DNA of 33,066 bases, taken from positions 1 to 33,066 of the forward strand of contig CALKMW010000016.1 of NCBI GenBank assembly GCA_938092205.1, written 5' to 3'. Source of the DNA: an uncultured Pseudomonadales bacterium (GTDB lineage: Bacteria; Pseudomonadota; Gammaproteobacteria; Pseudomonadales; Porticoccaceae). The stretch's first letter is position 1. Each line of letters opens with the position of its first letter. Below the pieces are notes generated by a model. The model did not search any database and was not told the DNA's origin. It was given only the letters and a program-made list of their open reading frames with translations. The translations under genes were made by a program, and so were the position numbers. This document shows, one piece after another, positions 9,870 through 20,236 of this stretch.

Positions 9870-11122
9870 GATTCTTTTAATATTTGAACGGCGCGAGCAA
9901 TCTGGTTGTCATTGCTGCCAGGTGGTTGCTCTTTTTTCTCAACAATAATATCTGGCTCAATCCCCTGCCCATGAATAAATCGCCCATCAGGGGTTAAATA
10001 GTGCGCGGTGGTAAGTTTTATCGCACTCCCATCGCCTAGTGCGATAACGGATTGTACTGAGCCTTTGCCAAAACTTTGTGTGCCTATGATAGTGGCGCGC
10101 TCTTGGTCTTGAAGGGCGCCGGCAACAATTTCTGACGCTGATGCACTACCGCCATTTATAAGAACCGCAATTGGGGCGCCATTGGTAAGATCCCCATAGG
10201 TTGCATAGTACTGGTTATTGGCCTCATCCAAACGTCCCTCGGTATACAGCAATAGACCCTGATCAATTACAGTATCGGCAACTTCAACCGATATCGGCAT
10301 TAAGCCGCCAGGATTGTTTCTTAGATCCAATACCAAGCCTTTAAGTGGGCTTTCTACCTGTAGTTGATTAATTGCAGATTTAAATTCTTCGCTGGTTTCG
10401 TTCTGAAAAACAGCTATGCGAATATAGCCAATACCCTGTCCTAACATTTGGCTACGCACCGAGCTTTTTGGTGCGAGTTCTCGCTTTAATGTGAATTCAA
10501 TTCTTTCAGATTGGCCGGATCTTGCGATGCCTAAGATAATTTCTGAACCCTGCTTGCCACGCAATTCAGCTGTGACCTGTTGAAGGTTCATACCTTCAGT
10601 GGTTTGGTAATTGATATCTGTGATTTGATCGCCAGACTGAATCCCTGCTTGTCGGGCAGGGCTATTATCAAGAGTTGTAACTACCTGCACTGCTTGATTT
10701 TTTAGGCTAATATCAATGCCCAGCCCACCGGCATTGCCAGAGGTCTTGCCCTGTAACTGTTTATATTCATCTTTATCGAGAAAGGTTGAATATGGATCAA
10801 GATTATCCAAAAGGCCTTTTATGGATTTCTCTTGCAGTTGATTATCCGAGGGGATATCAACATAACTGGAGCGAACTCTGTCTAAAACCTGAGAATATAT
10901 CTGTAATTCTTGGCTTTTTTGTTGGTTATTAACTTCTTCTTTATCCAAAAGATCTTCTACAGGTGACGCCTGCAGTTGTTCATCTAAGGGATCATGAGCG
11001 TAACCTTCTTGAGCCTTGTGTAATAGCTGTAATTCTCGGTCTTTTTGTGGGCTATTACCTTCCTCATTAAAGTAAAGCGCGCCGGCCAAAATCAAACTAG
11101 CGGATAAGATAATTCTATACAT
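9866..11122 (-). CDS. S41 family carboxyl-terminal processing peptidase with PDZ domain
   Basis: [21 protein letters not shown]-like GGLGIDI...[14 protein letters not shown], catalytic region [36 protein letters not shown]-terminal hydrophobic segment. Confidence 0.93.
   Translation of the reverse strand: MYRIILSASLILAGALYFNEEGNSPQKDRELQLLHKAQEGYAHDPLDEQLQASPVEDLLDKEEVNNQQKSQELQIYSQVLDRVRSSYVDIPSDNQLQEKSIKGLLDNLDPYSTFLDKDEYKQLQGKTSGNAGGLGIDISLKNQAVQVVTTLDNSPARQAGIQSGDQITDINYQTTEGMNLQQVTAELRGKQGSEIILGIARSGQSERIEFTLKRELAPKSSVRSQMLGQGIGYIRIAVFQNETSEEFKSAINQLQVESPLKGLVLDLRNNPGGLMPISVEVADTVIDQGLLLYTEGRLDEANNQYYATYGDLTNGAPIAVLINGGSASASEIVAGALQDQERATIIGTQSFGKGSVQSVIALGDGSAIKLTTAHYLTPDGRFIHGQGIEPDIIVEKKEQPPGSNDNQIARAVQILKES
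10801..11070 (-). repeat. In-frame imperfect tandem duplication inside the S41 peptidase N-terminus, two units offset by 126-138 bp
   Basis: On the + strand, ttatccaaaag recurs at 10803 and 10941 (138 bp), tgcagttg recurs in the same register, and ctgtaattct(t/c)gg...ttttttgt recurs at 10901 and 11027 (126 bp). A hand alignment of 42 nt from ctgtaattct gave 34 matches. Confidence 0.8.
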
Positions 11123-11334
11123 ACTGCATAACCTAATGGTTTTTCTATATACGTGTCAAAAATAGTTCGCGCTTTCTAAGCCATATTTCTAGGTTAAGCG
11201 GTAATCCTGTATCTAGTGCCTAAAAGTATAGAGCAAAATATTTGAGCTATCGGGACTTCCGACATCAGCGAACATATCAACAACTTGAATCCAGCCGCCA
11301 AGTTTAGGTATAAGTACTTTGCTGTGAATTAAGC

Positions 11335-12879
11335 TTATCGGCGTATCAGTGAGCGGCCCGACATTTCGACAGGTTTTTCAAGCCCCATCATGTCTAAGAT
11401 AGTTGGCGCTATATCAGCCAGCGAGCCGCCAGAATCTAAGCTTAGTTGACGTGAGCCGGCATATACCAAAGGAACTGGCAGCGTAGTATGTTGGGTATGG
11501 GGCTGATTACTAGCCTCATCGAACATCTCTTCAACATTGCCGTGATCGGCAGTAATCAACACTTCGCCATCCTGTTTTTCGGCTGCCTCTATAACCTGCT
11601 TTAGACAACTGTCGACAGTCTCAACTGCTTTGACAGAAGCGTCAAAGTTGCCAGTATGACCGACCTGATCACAGTTGGCATAGTTGCAAATAATGGTATC
11701 AAAGCGCCCAGAGTCTATAGCGTCTACTAACTTCTCTGTTACCTCAAATGCACTCATTTCAGGCTTTTGGTCATAGGTTTCAACATCTGGCGAGGGGATT
11801 AGGGTTCGTTCTTCGCCCTCATATAGGGCCTCGCGGCCGCCGCTAAAGAAAAAGGTCACATGAGCATATTTTTCAGTTTCGGCAATACGTAACTGCTGCA
11901 TGCCTTGATTTGAAAGATATTCGCCGAGTGAATTAACCAGATTTTCTGGCGGATAGGCGCAGGGTAAGTCCAGTGTGGCCTCATATTCAGTCGTCATAAC
12001 AAAGCTAGAAAGTTTGGGGGCTTTTTGCCGATTAAAGCCGTCAAATTCCTCATCCACCAAAGCGTGAGTAATTTCGCGCGCGCGGTCAGGGCGGAAATTC
12101 ATAGAAATAATGGCATCACCATCTTCAATGGCGATAGCAGTCTCGCCCTCAGCAACAATTGCCGTTGCCTTAACAAATTCGTCATTTTCATCACGGCCGT
12201 AAGCTGCCTCTAAGCCCTCTATAGCTGAGGTGGCTGTATAATCGGCATAGCCCTCAGTCATCAGGCGATAGGCCTGTTCAACTCGATCCCAGCGGTTGTC
12301 GCGATCCATAGAAAAGAAGCGGCCAATAATAGAGGCAATCTTACCGGTGCCTAGCTCGTCGCACAAAGCCTGAGTTTTTTCTAATGATGGCTTGGCACTG
12401 CGTGGAGGGCAATCGCGACCATCAAGTGAAGCATGAATGAAGACTTTTTTGGCGCCGCGTTGAACGGCCATCTCAAGCATGGCATTGATATGATCTTCAT
12501 GACTGTGAACGCCGCCCGGGGATAGCAAGCCAACGATATGTACCGCTTTGTCATTTTTGATTGCGCCATCAATGGCATCACAAAATACCGGATTGGTGAA
12601 AAAGTCGCCATCGGTAATTGCTTTATTAATGCGGGTAAAGTTTTGGTACACCACGCGACCGGCACCCAATGTCATATGGCCAACTTCAGAGTTGCCCATC
12701 TGGCCTTCAGGTAATCCTACGGCCATACCTGAGGTGCTAATTAAGGTTTTGGGGTTATTTTCCCATAGGTTTTGCCAGTAAGGGGCATTGGCAGCTGATA
12801 TAGCGTTATATTTTCCGCTATCGCTGTAGCCAAAGCCGTCGACAATAATTAATACCTTGGGTGATTTTTGTGAGCTCAT
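11335..12879 (-). CDS. gpmI: 2,3-bisphosphoglycerate-independent phosphoglycerate mutase
   Basis: [75 protein letters not shown]. Start could alternatively be the GTG at 12894. Confidence 0.95.
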   Translation of the reverse strand: MSSQKSPKVLIIVDGFGYSDSGKYNAISAANAPYWQNLWENNPKTLISTSGMAVGLPEGQMGNSEVGHMTLGAGRVVYQNFTRINKAITDGDFFTNPVFCDAIDGAIKNDKAVHIVGLLSPGGVHSHEDHINAMLEMAVQRGAKKVFIHASLDGRDCPPRSAKPSLEKTQALCDELGTGKIASIIGRFFSMDRDNRWDRVEQAYRLMTEGYADYTATSAIEGLEAAYGRDENDEFVKATAIVAEGETAIAIEDGDAIISMNFRPDRAREITHALVDEEFDGFNRQKAPKLSSFVMTTEYEATLDLPCAYPPENLVNSLGEYLSNQGMQQLRIAETEKYAHVTFFFSGGREALYEGEERTLIPSPDVETYDQKPEMSAFEVTEKLVDAIDSGRFDTIICNYANCDQVGHTGNFDASVKAVETVDSCLKQVIEAAEKQDGEVLITADHGNVEEMFDEASNQPHTQHTTLPVPLVYAGSRQLSLDSGGSLADIAPTILDMMGLEKPVEMSGRSLIRR

Positions 12880-12959
12880 ATTGTTTGTACGCACTAAATG
12901 AATATAGGAGGTAATTTTAAAGAGTTGTCGCAGTTTTCGCTATGCCGAACTCTAAAATA

Positions 12960-14843
12960 TTAAGCATTTTCGAGTATTTCCCAGCGCTCATAGCAGTTAC
13001 TCAGCTGATTTTGGAGCTCTGAAAGCCGGTTTTCTGTTTTTTGCACCTGATCCCGAGCGCCTTTAAAAAAATCTGGTTCGCTCATTTGTTGTGAGATGTC
13101 GGCAATTTCAAGTTCTAATTTTTCTATTTCAGTGGGCAGTCCGTCAAGTTCGCGCTGATCTTTGTAGGATAATTTAGCGGCTTTTGGCTTAGCTCTAGTG
13201 TCGGCCTTTTTCTGTATACTGGTTTGAGTTGTTTTTTGGGTGCGCTGGCGCAACCAGTCGTTATAGCCGCCGACATATTGATTAAATGCGCCATTACCCT
13301 CAAAGGCTAGAGTGCTGGTCACTACATTGTTAATAAAGGCGCGATCGTGGCTAACCAAAATAATAGTGCCCTTATAATCAATTAGTAGCTCCTCTAAAAG
13401 ATCTAGGGTGTCTATATCTAGATCATTGGTCGGCTCATCAAGTATTAACATATTAGATGGCTGAGTGAAAAGCTTGGCCAAAAGCAATCGATTGCGCTCT
13501 CCTCCAGATAGTACTTTTACCGGCTGTCGGCAGCGTTCTGGTGCAAATAAAAAATCCCTCAAATAGCTGATAACGTGACGCGATTTGCCGCCAACGTCTA
13601 ACATATCTCGCCCTCCGGAGACGTTGTCTTGAACGCTTTTTTCTTCATTTAAAGCACTTCTATACTGGTCAAAATAGGCAATATTAAGGTTGGTACCTAT
13701 TTTTATTTTGCCGGTGCTAGGTGCAAGTTCGCCCTGAAGCAATTTTATCAGTGTGGTTTTACCCGAGCCATTGCCGCCAATAAGGCCAATTTTATCGCCG
13801 CGCTGAATTAACGTAGAAAAGTCTTTTACTATGGGTTTTTGTTCAGGATCACTATCAAATATAAAATTGATATCTCTTGCTTCAACCACAATTTTGCCAG
13901 ATTTTTCTGCCTCCACAACATTGAGCTTGGCCTTGCCCTGATGCTTGCGTCGTTGTGAAAATTCAACGCGCATAGCTTCCAGTGCGCGAACACGACCCTC
14001 ATTGCGGGTACGGCGAGCTTTAATGCCCTCACGAATCCAGGCTTCTTCCTGCGAAAGGCGCTTATCAAACAGCGCATTATGCTTGTCTTCGGTTTCAAGC
14101 ATTTCTTTTTTACGCGTGAGATAGGTAGTGTAATTACAATTAAATTCCATTGTTTTACCCCGATCTATTTCGATAAATCGGGTGGCTAGATTGTCCATAA
14201 ACTCACGGTCATGGCTAATAAACAATAGGGCAGCTTCCCACTTCTTTAAAAAGGACTCTAGCCATTGTATGGCCTCGATATCTAAATGGTTGGTAGGCTC
14301 ATCAAGGACCAGCAGGTCTGGGTCGCTAACTAGCGCTCGAGCTAAAAGAACGCGGCGTTTGTAGCCGCCGGAAAGTTCTGCAATATCGGTATTCGCGTTG
14401 AGTCCCATTTTAGTGATAATGGCGTCAACCTTTGAATTGACGTCCCAGCCATCTACTAGATCTAGCTCTGCCTGACAGGCCTCGAGTTCAGCCATATTTT
14501 TGTTGGTAGGGTTGGTTGCTACTTCTGTGCTCAATCGATAATAGTTTTGAGCCAAGGCGCCCTCTTTGCCTAAGCCGTGGGCAATGACTTCATAAACACT
14601 ACCTTGAGTATCTGTTGGAACTGCCTGTTCCAATTGAGCTATTTTAACTCCGTCGGTGTATTTGACTAAGCCGTCATCAGGGATGATTTTTCCGGTAAGA
14701 ATATTAAGTAGGGTAGATTTTCCGGCGCCATTGCGACCGATAAGGCAGACGCGCTCACCGCGCTCAATTGACAGGTTAATACCATCAATAAGGGCAGGTT
14801 GGCCGTAGCTTAAATAGATATCTTGTAATGTAACTAGCGCCAT
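12960..14843 (-). CDS. uup: ABC-F family ATP-binding protein (Uup-like)
   Basis: Two Walker A (GRNGAGKST, GGNGSGKTT), two signature motifs (LSGGYKRR, LSGGERNR), no TM segments, C-terminal coiled coil. Confidence 0.88.
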   Translation of the reverse strand: MALVTLQDIYLSYGQPALIDGINLSIERGERVCLIGRNGAGKSTLLNILTGKIIPDDGLVKYTDGVKIAQLEQAVPTDTQGSVYEVIAHGLGKEGALAQNYYRLSTEVATNPTNKNMAELEACQAELDLVDGWDVNSKVDAIITKMGLNANTDIAELSGGYKRRVLLARALVSDPDLLVLDEPTNHLDIEAIQWLESFLKKWEAALLFISHDREFMDNLATRFIEIDRGKTMEFNCNYTTYLTRKKEMLETEDKHNALFDKRLSQEEAWIREGIKARRTRNEGRVRALEAMRVEFSQRRKHQGKAKLNVVEAEKSGKIVVEARDINFIFDSDPEQKPIVKDFSTLIQRGDKIGLIGGNGSGKTTLIKLLQGELAPSTGKIKIGTNLNIAYFDQYRSALNEEKSVQDNVSGGRDMLDVGGKSRHVISYLRDFLFAPERCRQPVKVLSGGERNRLLLAKLFTQPSNMLILDEPTNDLDIDTLDLLEELLIDYKGTIILVSHDRAFINNVVTSTLAFEGNGAFNQYVGGYNDWLRQRTQKTTQTSIQKKADTRAKPKAAKLSYKDQRELDGLPTEIEKLELEIADISQQMSEPDFFKGARDQVQKTENRLSELQNQLSNCYERWEILENA

Positions 14844-14856
14844 AGCAGGTTGTCGA

Positions 14857-17406
14857 TTATTTCCCTAGTGGTTTGAGCATAAGAATTAATTTCGGTAATA
14901 GCGTCATTGAGCCCAGTAGCGCAGCAATCATAGCCAAGCCGGTTAAGAGTCCGAAATAAATCGATGGGATAAAGTTAGACAATGCCAAAATTGAAAAGCC
15001 AATAATAATAGTTATCGCGGTATAAAACAGTGCCTGACCAATACTATTATGGGCGCGATGCATGCTGGCTAAATAGTTGTTGTCTTTGGCAAATTCACGC
15101 CTAAAGCGGGTAATGTAGTGAATACTGTGATCTACGCCAATGCCGACGGTAATCGCGGCTATAGTGATAGTCATCATATCCAGTGGAATTTTGAATATGC
15201 CCATGCCGCCAAGAACTGTACCGGCGGCTAAAAAGTTGGGGATAATCGCGATCAATGAAAGCTTAAACGATCTAAACAGAATTAAAAACATCAGCATAAT
15301 GCCAATAAATACTGCTCCTAGAGTCATTATTTGAGACTTAAACAAGCTTTGAAGCATATTGTTGTAAAGTACTAATAGGCCGGTAAAGCGTATATCGGTT
15401 TCTGCAATGCCTGCGTCTTGAGTAGCAAATGTTTGTATCTTAGCCAGTAGTTCTTTGCGGTTTAACCCAGCAGTTTCCATGGCGCGCAACTGAATTCTTG
15501 CTTCATCTAGATCTTCGATAAGGTATGGAGCTACCAGTTGTTTATAGATATCTTCGCTTAAACTTTTACGCATAAAAGCGATTTCAAAATCATTGAGTTT
15601 ATGTCCCGTTAAATCGGCAGCAACTTGGTTGAGCTGAACTAGCGAGCTCACTTTGCCTATTTCTGGTTGCGACTGTAAAAACTCAGTTAGCTCTGAGAGT
15701 ACCTTTAAGCCTGCTGATGAAAACCAATAACTTTCTTTTAGAGCTGCAACTGCATTGTCATTTTCAATGTCGCCATATTCGTCAATCTCACCATATTCAT
15801 CGAGCTCATCAAATTCATAATATTCATCATCTAAATCATACTCGTCGTTATCGATCTCATTAACCGTTGTTATGACATAGGATTGCTCAAAAGTAGGTGC
15901 CTGAATAATAATATCTAAGGGTGTTGTGCCCCCTAATGCAGTATCTATAACTTCCATGCCGCGATAAATTTCTGTGTCGCTTTTAAAATAATCTATAAAA
16001 CGATTTTCTACCTCGAGGCGAGAAATACCATAGCCTGATAAAAGCGTTAACAATAGGGCAAATAGTAGGACAACAGCGCCGCGTCTTTCTGTAAAGCTTG
16101 CAAACTTTGACGTTATTGCGCTGCTACCATCTTTTTTAGCGGCAACTTTTTCTTTACCTATGATCATCATGCCAGCAGGCATAACGATGAATGAGACCAC
16201 CAAAGCTACAACAATACCGATGGTCATCATCCAGCCAAAATCAATAACAGGCCTGATATTGCTAACCACCAATGAGCTAAAGGCGACGATTGTGGTTAGC
16301 ACTGTGTAGAAGCAGGGCTTGGCCATAGATTCAATCGTTTCAGTCACTAGTTGGCGCTGATCTTCCTTGGGCTTGGCTGCCTGTAGCTCTCGGTAGCGCA
16401 CAATTAAATGAATGGTTAATGCCAAGGTAATAATCAGCAGTAGTGAAACAAAATTAGACGATATAACCGTAAGGCGCCAATCAATCCAGCTTAAAAAGCC
16501 TAAAACAATAGTGAGGCATATGGCGCAGATGACTACAGGCAAAATAACCCAGCGTATAGCTCGAAAAATAAAGGCTAGAGTTGCTAGCATAAATAGCAAA
16601 ATACCAATGCCAAAAATAGCCAGATCACTTTTGATAAAGTCGATCATATCCGCGGTAATCATATCGGGACCACCGAGATAAATAGTGGCACGATCGCGAT
16701 ATTGATCCATCAGTTTTCGCACCTGAGCCACTCGCAGGTGATCCTCTGCAGTTTTCGCAGTGCGGTAATTAAGAAATTCAGTGCTGATTGCTTCCAGCTC
16801 AAGGTTTTGCTGCAAGCTTAAGCCCTGTGTGTCTCGCAATAGTCTTAGATTGTCGCGTTCAGTGACTAAAGCAAGATACTCTTGGTCTAGATTTAAAGTA
16901 GCAATAATGCCAGTAGTGTTGCCATCGGCGCTAAGTAGCATATCTTTATAGATTGGACTGGTTAAAAACTCTTGCTTGGCGAGTTGTTTATCGACGCCGT
17001 CAGAGGTAACTGTCTTGAGTGTTTGATCTAAATCGCTAACGCTTATTTTAGGGCTATACAGCAAAGGAACGTCGAGCATGGAAATAGTCGCCGCTATGCC
17101 GCTGATATCTTTAAGCTGATCGCTGATTGAGCTCAACGTGTCGAGGTTCTCTTGGTCAAAAAGATCGCCCGATTTAGGCGAGAATGTGATGATTAAAAAA
17201 TTATCACTGCCGTAGCGTTTAGATGCCTCGCGAAAGTAATTGAGGTCCTCATCGTATTCAAGAGTCAAGGAATCTGCAGAGGCATCTAACTTAAAGTTAG
17301 GCAATCCAAGGCTCATCACTAGAGTTGCAGCCAGAACAAGTACAATAGCTCGCCATGGATGGTCTATGATTATTCGTTGGTACAGTGCTAAAAAAGCGTT
17401 GGGCAT
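14857..17406 (-). CDS. RND/MMPL family transporter permease
   Basis: 849 aa; two hydrophobic TM bundles each with a large soluble loop; GVDHSIHYITRFRREF and GWMMTIGIVVALVVSF typical of MMPL proteins. 13 bp upstream of the uup-like gene on the same strand. Confidence 0.85.
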   Translation of the reverse strand: MPNAFLALYQRIIIDHPWRAIVLVLAATLVMSLGLPNFKLDASADSLTLEYDEDLNYFREASKRYGSDNFLIITFSPKSGDLFDQENLDTLSSISDQLKDISGIAATISMLDVPLLYSPKISVSDLDQTLKTVTSDGVDKQLAKQEFLTSPIYKDMLLSADGNTTGIIATLNLDQEYLALVTERDNLRLLRDTQGLSLQQNLELEAISTEFLNYRTAKTAEDHLRVAQVRKLMDQYRDRATIYLGGPDMITADMIDFIKSDLAIFGIGILLFMLATLAFIFRAIRWVILPVVICAICLTIVLGFLSWIDWRLTVISSNFVSLLLIITLALTIHLIVRYRELQAAKPKEDQRQLVTETIESMAKPCFYTVLTTIVAFSSLVVSNIRPVIDFGWMMTIGIVVALVVSFIVMPAGMMIIGKEKVAAKKDGSSAITSKFASFTERRGAVVLLFALLLTLLSGYGISRLEVENRFIDYFKSDTEIYRGMEVIDTALGGTTPLDIIIQAPTFEQSYVITTVNEIDNDEYDLDDEYYEFDELDEYGEIDEYGDIENDNAVAALKESYWFSSAGLKVLSELTEFLQSQPEIGKVSSLVQLNQVAADLTGHKLNDFEIAFMRKSLSEDIYKQLVAPYLIEDLDEARIQLRAMETAGLNRKELLAKIQTFATQDAGIAETDIRFTGLLVLYNNMLQSLFKSQIMTLGAVFIGIMLMFLILFRSFKLSLIAIIPNFLAAGTVLGGMGIFKIPLDMMTITIAAITVGIGVDHSIHYITRFRREFAKDNNYLASMHRAHNSIGQALFYTAITIIIGFSILALSNFIPSIYFGLLTGLAMIAALLGSMTLLPKLILMLKPLGK
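15752..15860 (-). repeat. Low-complexity hyperacidic repeat insert within the RND/MMPL permease loop
   Basis: Encodes EIDNDEYDLDDEYYEFDELDEYGEIDEYGDIENDN. Adjacent 18-bp units at 15773-15790 and 15791-15808 match at 15/18 positions. Confidence 0.85.
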
Positions 17407-17538
17407 GCTCGAGATTTTCCTAATACCTAAATTAAGGGTTACATTATGCGTTTATACCGGTCTTGGGGAAAGCCCTAAGGCACTTCTGTCGTTATCAAGC
17501 TACCATTAAAGTATAGGCAAACAAAGGAAGTGAGACAT

Positions 17539-18798
17539 ATGAAAAAAAATGCATTTTACGCGCAGTCAGGTGGTGTTACTGCGGTAATTAATGCTTCGGC
17601 TTGTGGGGTTATTGAAGCCTGTCGTAGCGAAAGCCATAAAATAGGCACTCTGTATGCAGGTCTAAACGGAATTATTGGTGCGCTCGAGGAAAATTTAATT
17701 GATACCAGTTTAGAGTCAGATCAAGCCATTGCTTCGTTACGGTATATTCCTGGGGGTGCCTTTGGTTCCTGTCGCTACAAATTACAGAATCTCAAAGACA
17801 ATGATGACCAGTACAGGCGCCTAATAGAAGTGTTTAAAGCGCATAATATAGGTTATTTCTTTTATAACGGTGGCGGTGATTCGGCCGATACCTGTTTAAA
17901 GGTGTCACAAATATCTGAGCTTATGGGCTATCCGGTTCAGGCTATTCATATCCCTAAAACTATAGATAATGATCTTGCATTAACTGATTGCTCGCCGGGT
18001 TTTGGTTCTGTCGCCAAGTACGTTGCGGTATCGACTAAGGAGGCAAGCCTTGATATAGCCTCAATGGCGGCCTCGTCAACCAAAGTATTTGTACTCGAGG
18101 TAATGGGTCGCCATGCCGGCTGGATCGCTGCAGCTGCAGGTCTGGCGTCGCAAGCTAAGGGCGAGCCGCCGCATATTATTTTATTCCCAGAGGTTCCATT
18201 TGAGCGAGAACAGTTTATCGCTTTAGTAAAAAAAACCGTTGAGCAGTCGGGTTACTGTGTGGTGGTGGCATCTGAAGGTGTTAGCTATGCTAACGGTGAT
18301 TTGTTGTCAGAGTCTATCGGTAAAGATGCTTTTGGCCATAAACAATTAGGCGGGGTAGCCCCAGCGCTATGCAGTATGATCAAGCATTCGCTCGATTATA
18401 AATACCATTATGCGATAGCCGACTATTTGCAGCGTTCCGCACGACATATGGCTTCTAAAACTGACGTTGAACAGGCGTATGCTGTAGGCAGAGCCGCGGT
18501 AAATGCAGCCTTGGCAGGCAAAAATGCGCTAATGGTCAGTATTAAGCGAGATGCTAGCAAGCCCTATGCCTGGTCATTGGGCGAGGTGCCCCTGAGCGCG
18601 GTAGCCAATCAGGAGAAAAAAATGCCCCAGGCATTTATTAGCAAGAATGGCTTTGGTATTACGCAGCAAGCAAGAAATTATTTGTTGCCACTTATTGCCG
18701 GTGAGGACTATCCGCCCTATCAAAATGGCCTGCCCTATTACCCGCGGCTAAAAAATACACTGATAACTAAGCGCTGCACGCAATGGGCACTATGCTAG
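17539..18798 (+). CDS. pfp: Pyrophosphate-dependent 6-phosphofructokinase
   Basis: AQSGGVTAVINAS, YNGGGDSADTCLKVSQI, PKTIDNDLALTDCSPGFGS (Lys in PKTIDND suggests PPi type). ATG at 17539 preferred, with AAAGGAAG 8 nt upstream. Confidence 0.88.
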   Translation: MKKNAFYAQSGGVTAVINASACGVIEACRSESHKIGTLYAGLNGIIGALEENLIDTSLESDQAIASLRYIPGGAFGSCRYKLQNLKDNDDQYRRLIEVFKAHNIGYFFYNGGGDSADTCLKVSQISELMGYPVQAIHIPKTIDNDLALTDCSPGFGSVAKYVAVSTKEASLDIASMAASSTKVFVLEVMGRHAGWIAAAAGLASQAKGEPPHIILFPEVPFEREQFIALVKKTVEQSGYCVVVASEGVSYANGDLLSESIGKDAFGHKQLGGVAPALCSMIKHSLDYKYHYAIADYLQRSARHMASKTDVEQAYAVGRAAVNAALAGKNALMVSIKRDASKPYAWSLGEVPLSAVANQEKKMPQAFISKNGFGITQQARNYLLPLIAGEDYPPYQNGLPYYPRLKNTLITKRCTQWALC

Positions 18799-18844
18799 CG
18801 GCTAATTTATTGTTCTAATAGGCTTTTACCTCATAGGACAGTTT

Positions 18845-20233
18845 ATGCATCTGCATTTTTTGGGTATTTGCGGCACATTTATGGGAAGCTTGGCTCAGTT
18901 GGCCAAGTCCGCCGGTCATCAGGTGTCTGGTTGTGATGCCAATGTCTATCCGCCGATGAGTACTCAGTTACAACAGGCGGGTATCGATTTAGTGGAAGGC
19001 TTTGACCCAATTCAATTAAAGCCTGCGCCAGACTTAATTATTGTTGGCAATGCGCTATCTCGCGGCAACCCCTGTATTGAATATATGTTGGATAATAAAC
19101 TTGCCTATACCTCCGGCCCTCAGTGGTTGGGTGAAAATATTTTAAAAGATAAGCACGTTATTTCTGTGTCTGGCACCCATGGCAAAACCTCGACCAGTAG
19201 CATGCTGGCAAAAATACTCGATACAGCGGGTTATCATCCTGGGTATTTGATCGGTGGCGTGCCTAAAGACTTTGGGGTATCCGCACGCATTGGAGGGACT
19301 GCTGTCGACGGTCGCAAATACTTTGTGATTGAAGCTGATGAATATGACACCGCTTTTTTCGATAAGCGATCTAAGTTCGTTCACTACCATAGCAATAGTT
19401 TGATTATTAATAATCTTGAGTATGATCATGCAGATATCTTTGATGACCTAGCCGCTATTCAGCGTCAATTCCATCACTGTGTGCGGACCTTGCCCAGTAA
19501 CGGCAATGTTATTTACCCAGCAGGTAACTCTGAGGTGTTAGAGGTTCTTGAGCAGGGCTGTTGGAGTCAGCAGTTAAGTTTTGGTGCTGCTGACGCCCCC
19601 TGGCAGTTCAAGCTTGCAGAGAATGACGGTTCCACATTTGCAGTGTCGCATAAGCATTCTAATCAGCAGGCTACGGTAAATTGGCAGCTGTCCGGGCTAC
19701 ATAATGTTAGTAATGCAATGGCCGCTATTGTTGCGGCATCTGAAGTTGGGGTAAGCCTTCAGCAGGCCTGTGATGCCCTGAATTCATTTGTTGGTATCAA
19801 GCGCCGTATGGAGCCGATTTATAGTGCTAAAAACATAACTGTTTATGATGACTTTGCCCATCATCCAACGGCCATCAAAACCACCCTTGAAGGGTTGCGA
19901 GCAAAAGTTGGTGATGCTCAGATAATGGCTGTGATAGAGCCAAGGTCGGCCACTATGAAGTTAGGTGTCCATCAGCAGGCGCTAAGTGATGTGGTGGGTG
20001 GCTCTGATCAGGTGTTTTGGTATCAAAATACGGCTATAGATTGGGATCTAGCATCCGTTGCTAAAGGTTGCTTGGTGCCGGCAATGATAGCCAAGAATAT
20101 CAATAGTTTATTGGATGCTGTTGTCAGCGCTGTAGGTACCGATCAAAATTCTGCTAAACCCATACATATAGTAATAATGAGTAATGGTGGCTTTGAGGGC
20201 TTTCACCGCTTGCTAGTTGAGCGGCTTAAATAA
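18845..20233 (+). CDS. mpl: UDP-N-acetylmuramate:L-alanyl-gamma-D-glutamyl-meso-diaminopimelate ligase
   Basis: MHLHFLGICGTFMGSLAQLAKSAGHQVSGCDANVYPPMS, SVSGTHGKTSTSSMLA, VIEADEYDTAFFDKRSKFVHY, DDFAHHPTAI. Confidence 0.95.
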   Translation: MHLHFLGICGTFMGSLAQLAKSAGHQVSGCDANVYPPMSTQLQQAGIDLVEGFDPIQLKPAPDLIIVGNALSRGNPCIEYMLDNKLAYTSGPQWLGENILKDKHVISVSGTHGKTSTSSMLAKILDTAGYHPGYLIGGVPKDFGVSARIGGTAVDGRKYFVIEADEYDTAFFDKRSKFVHYHSNSLIINNLEYDHADIFDDLAAIQRQFHHCVRTLPSNGNVIYPAGNSEVLEVLEQGCWSQQLSFGAADAPWQFKLAENDGSTFAVSHKHSNQQATVNWQLSGLHNVSNAMAAIVAASEVGVSLQQACDALNSFVGIKRRMEPIYSAKNITVYDDFAHHPTAIKTTLEGLRAKVGDAQIMAVIEPRSATMKLGVHQQALSDVVGGSDQVFWYQNTAIDWDLASVAKGCLVPAMIAKNINSLLDAVVSAVGTDQNSAKPIHIVIMSNGGFEGFHRLLVERLK

Positions 20234-20236
20234 TTG

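Noticed and set aside
11213-11341. Open minus-strand stretch between gpmI and the S41 peptidase (reads SKVLIPKLGGWIQVVDMFADVGSPDSSNILLYTFRH then stop), possible remnant of a lost gene
   Set aside because: Too short, enters from an out-of-frame part of gpmI, no convincing start or RBS, and I recognise no family. A tblastn of this peptide would settle it.
12381-12665. 94-aa minus-strand ORF inside gpmI
   Set aside because: Shadow ORF in a different frame of a strongly conserved gene.
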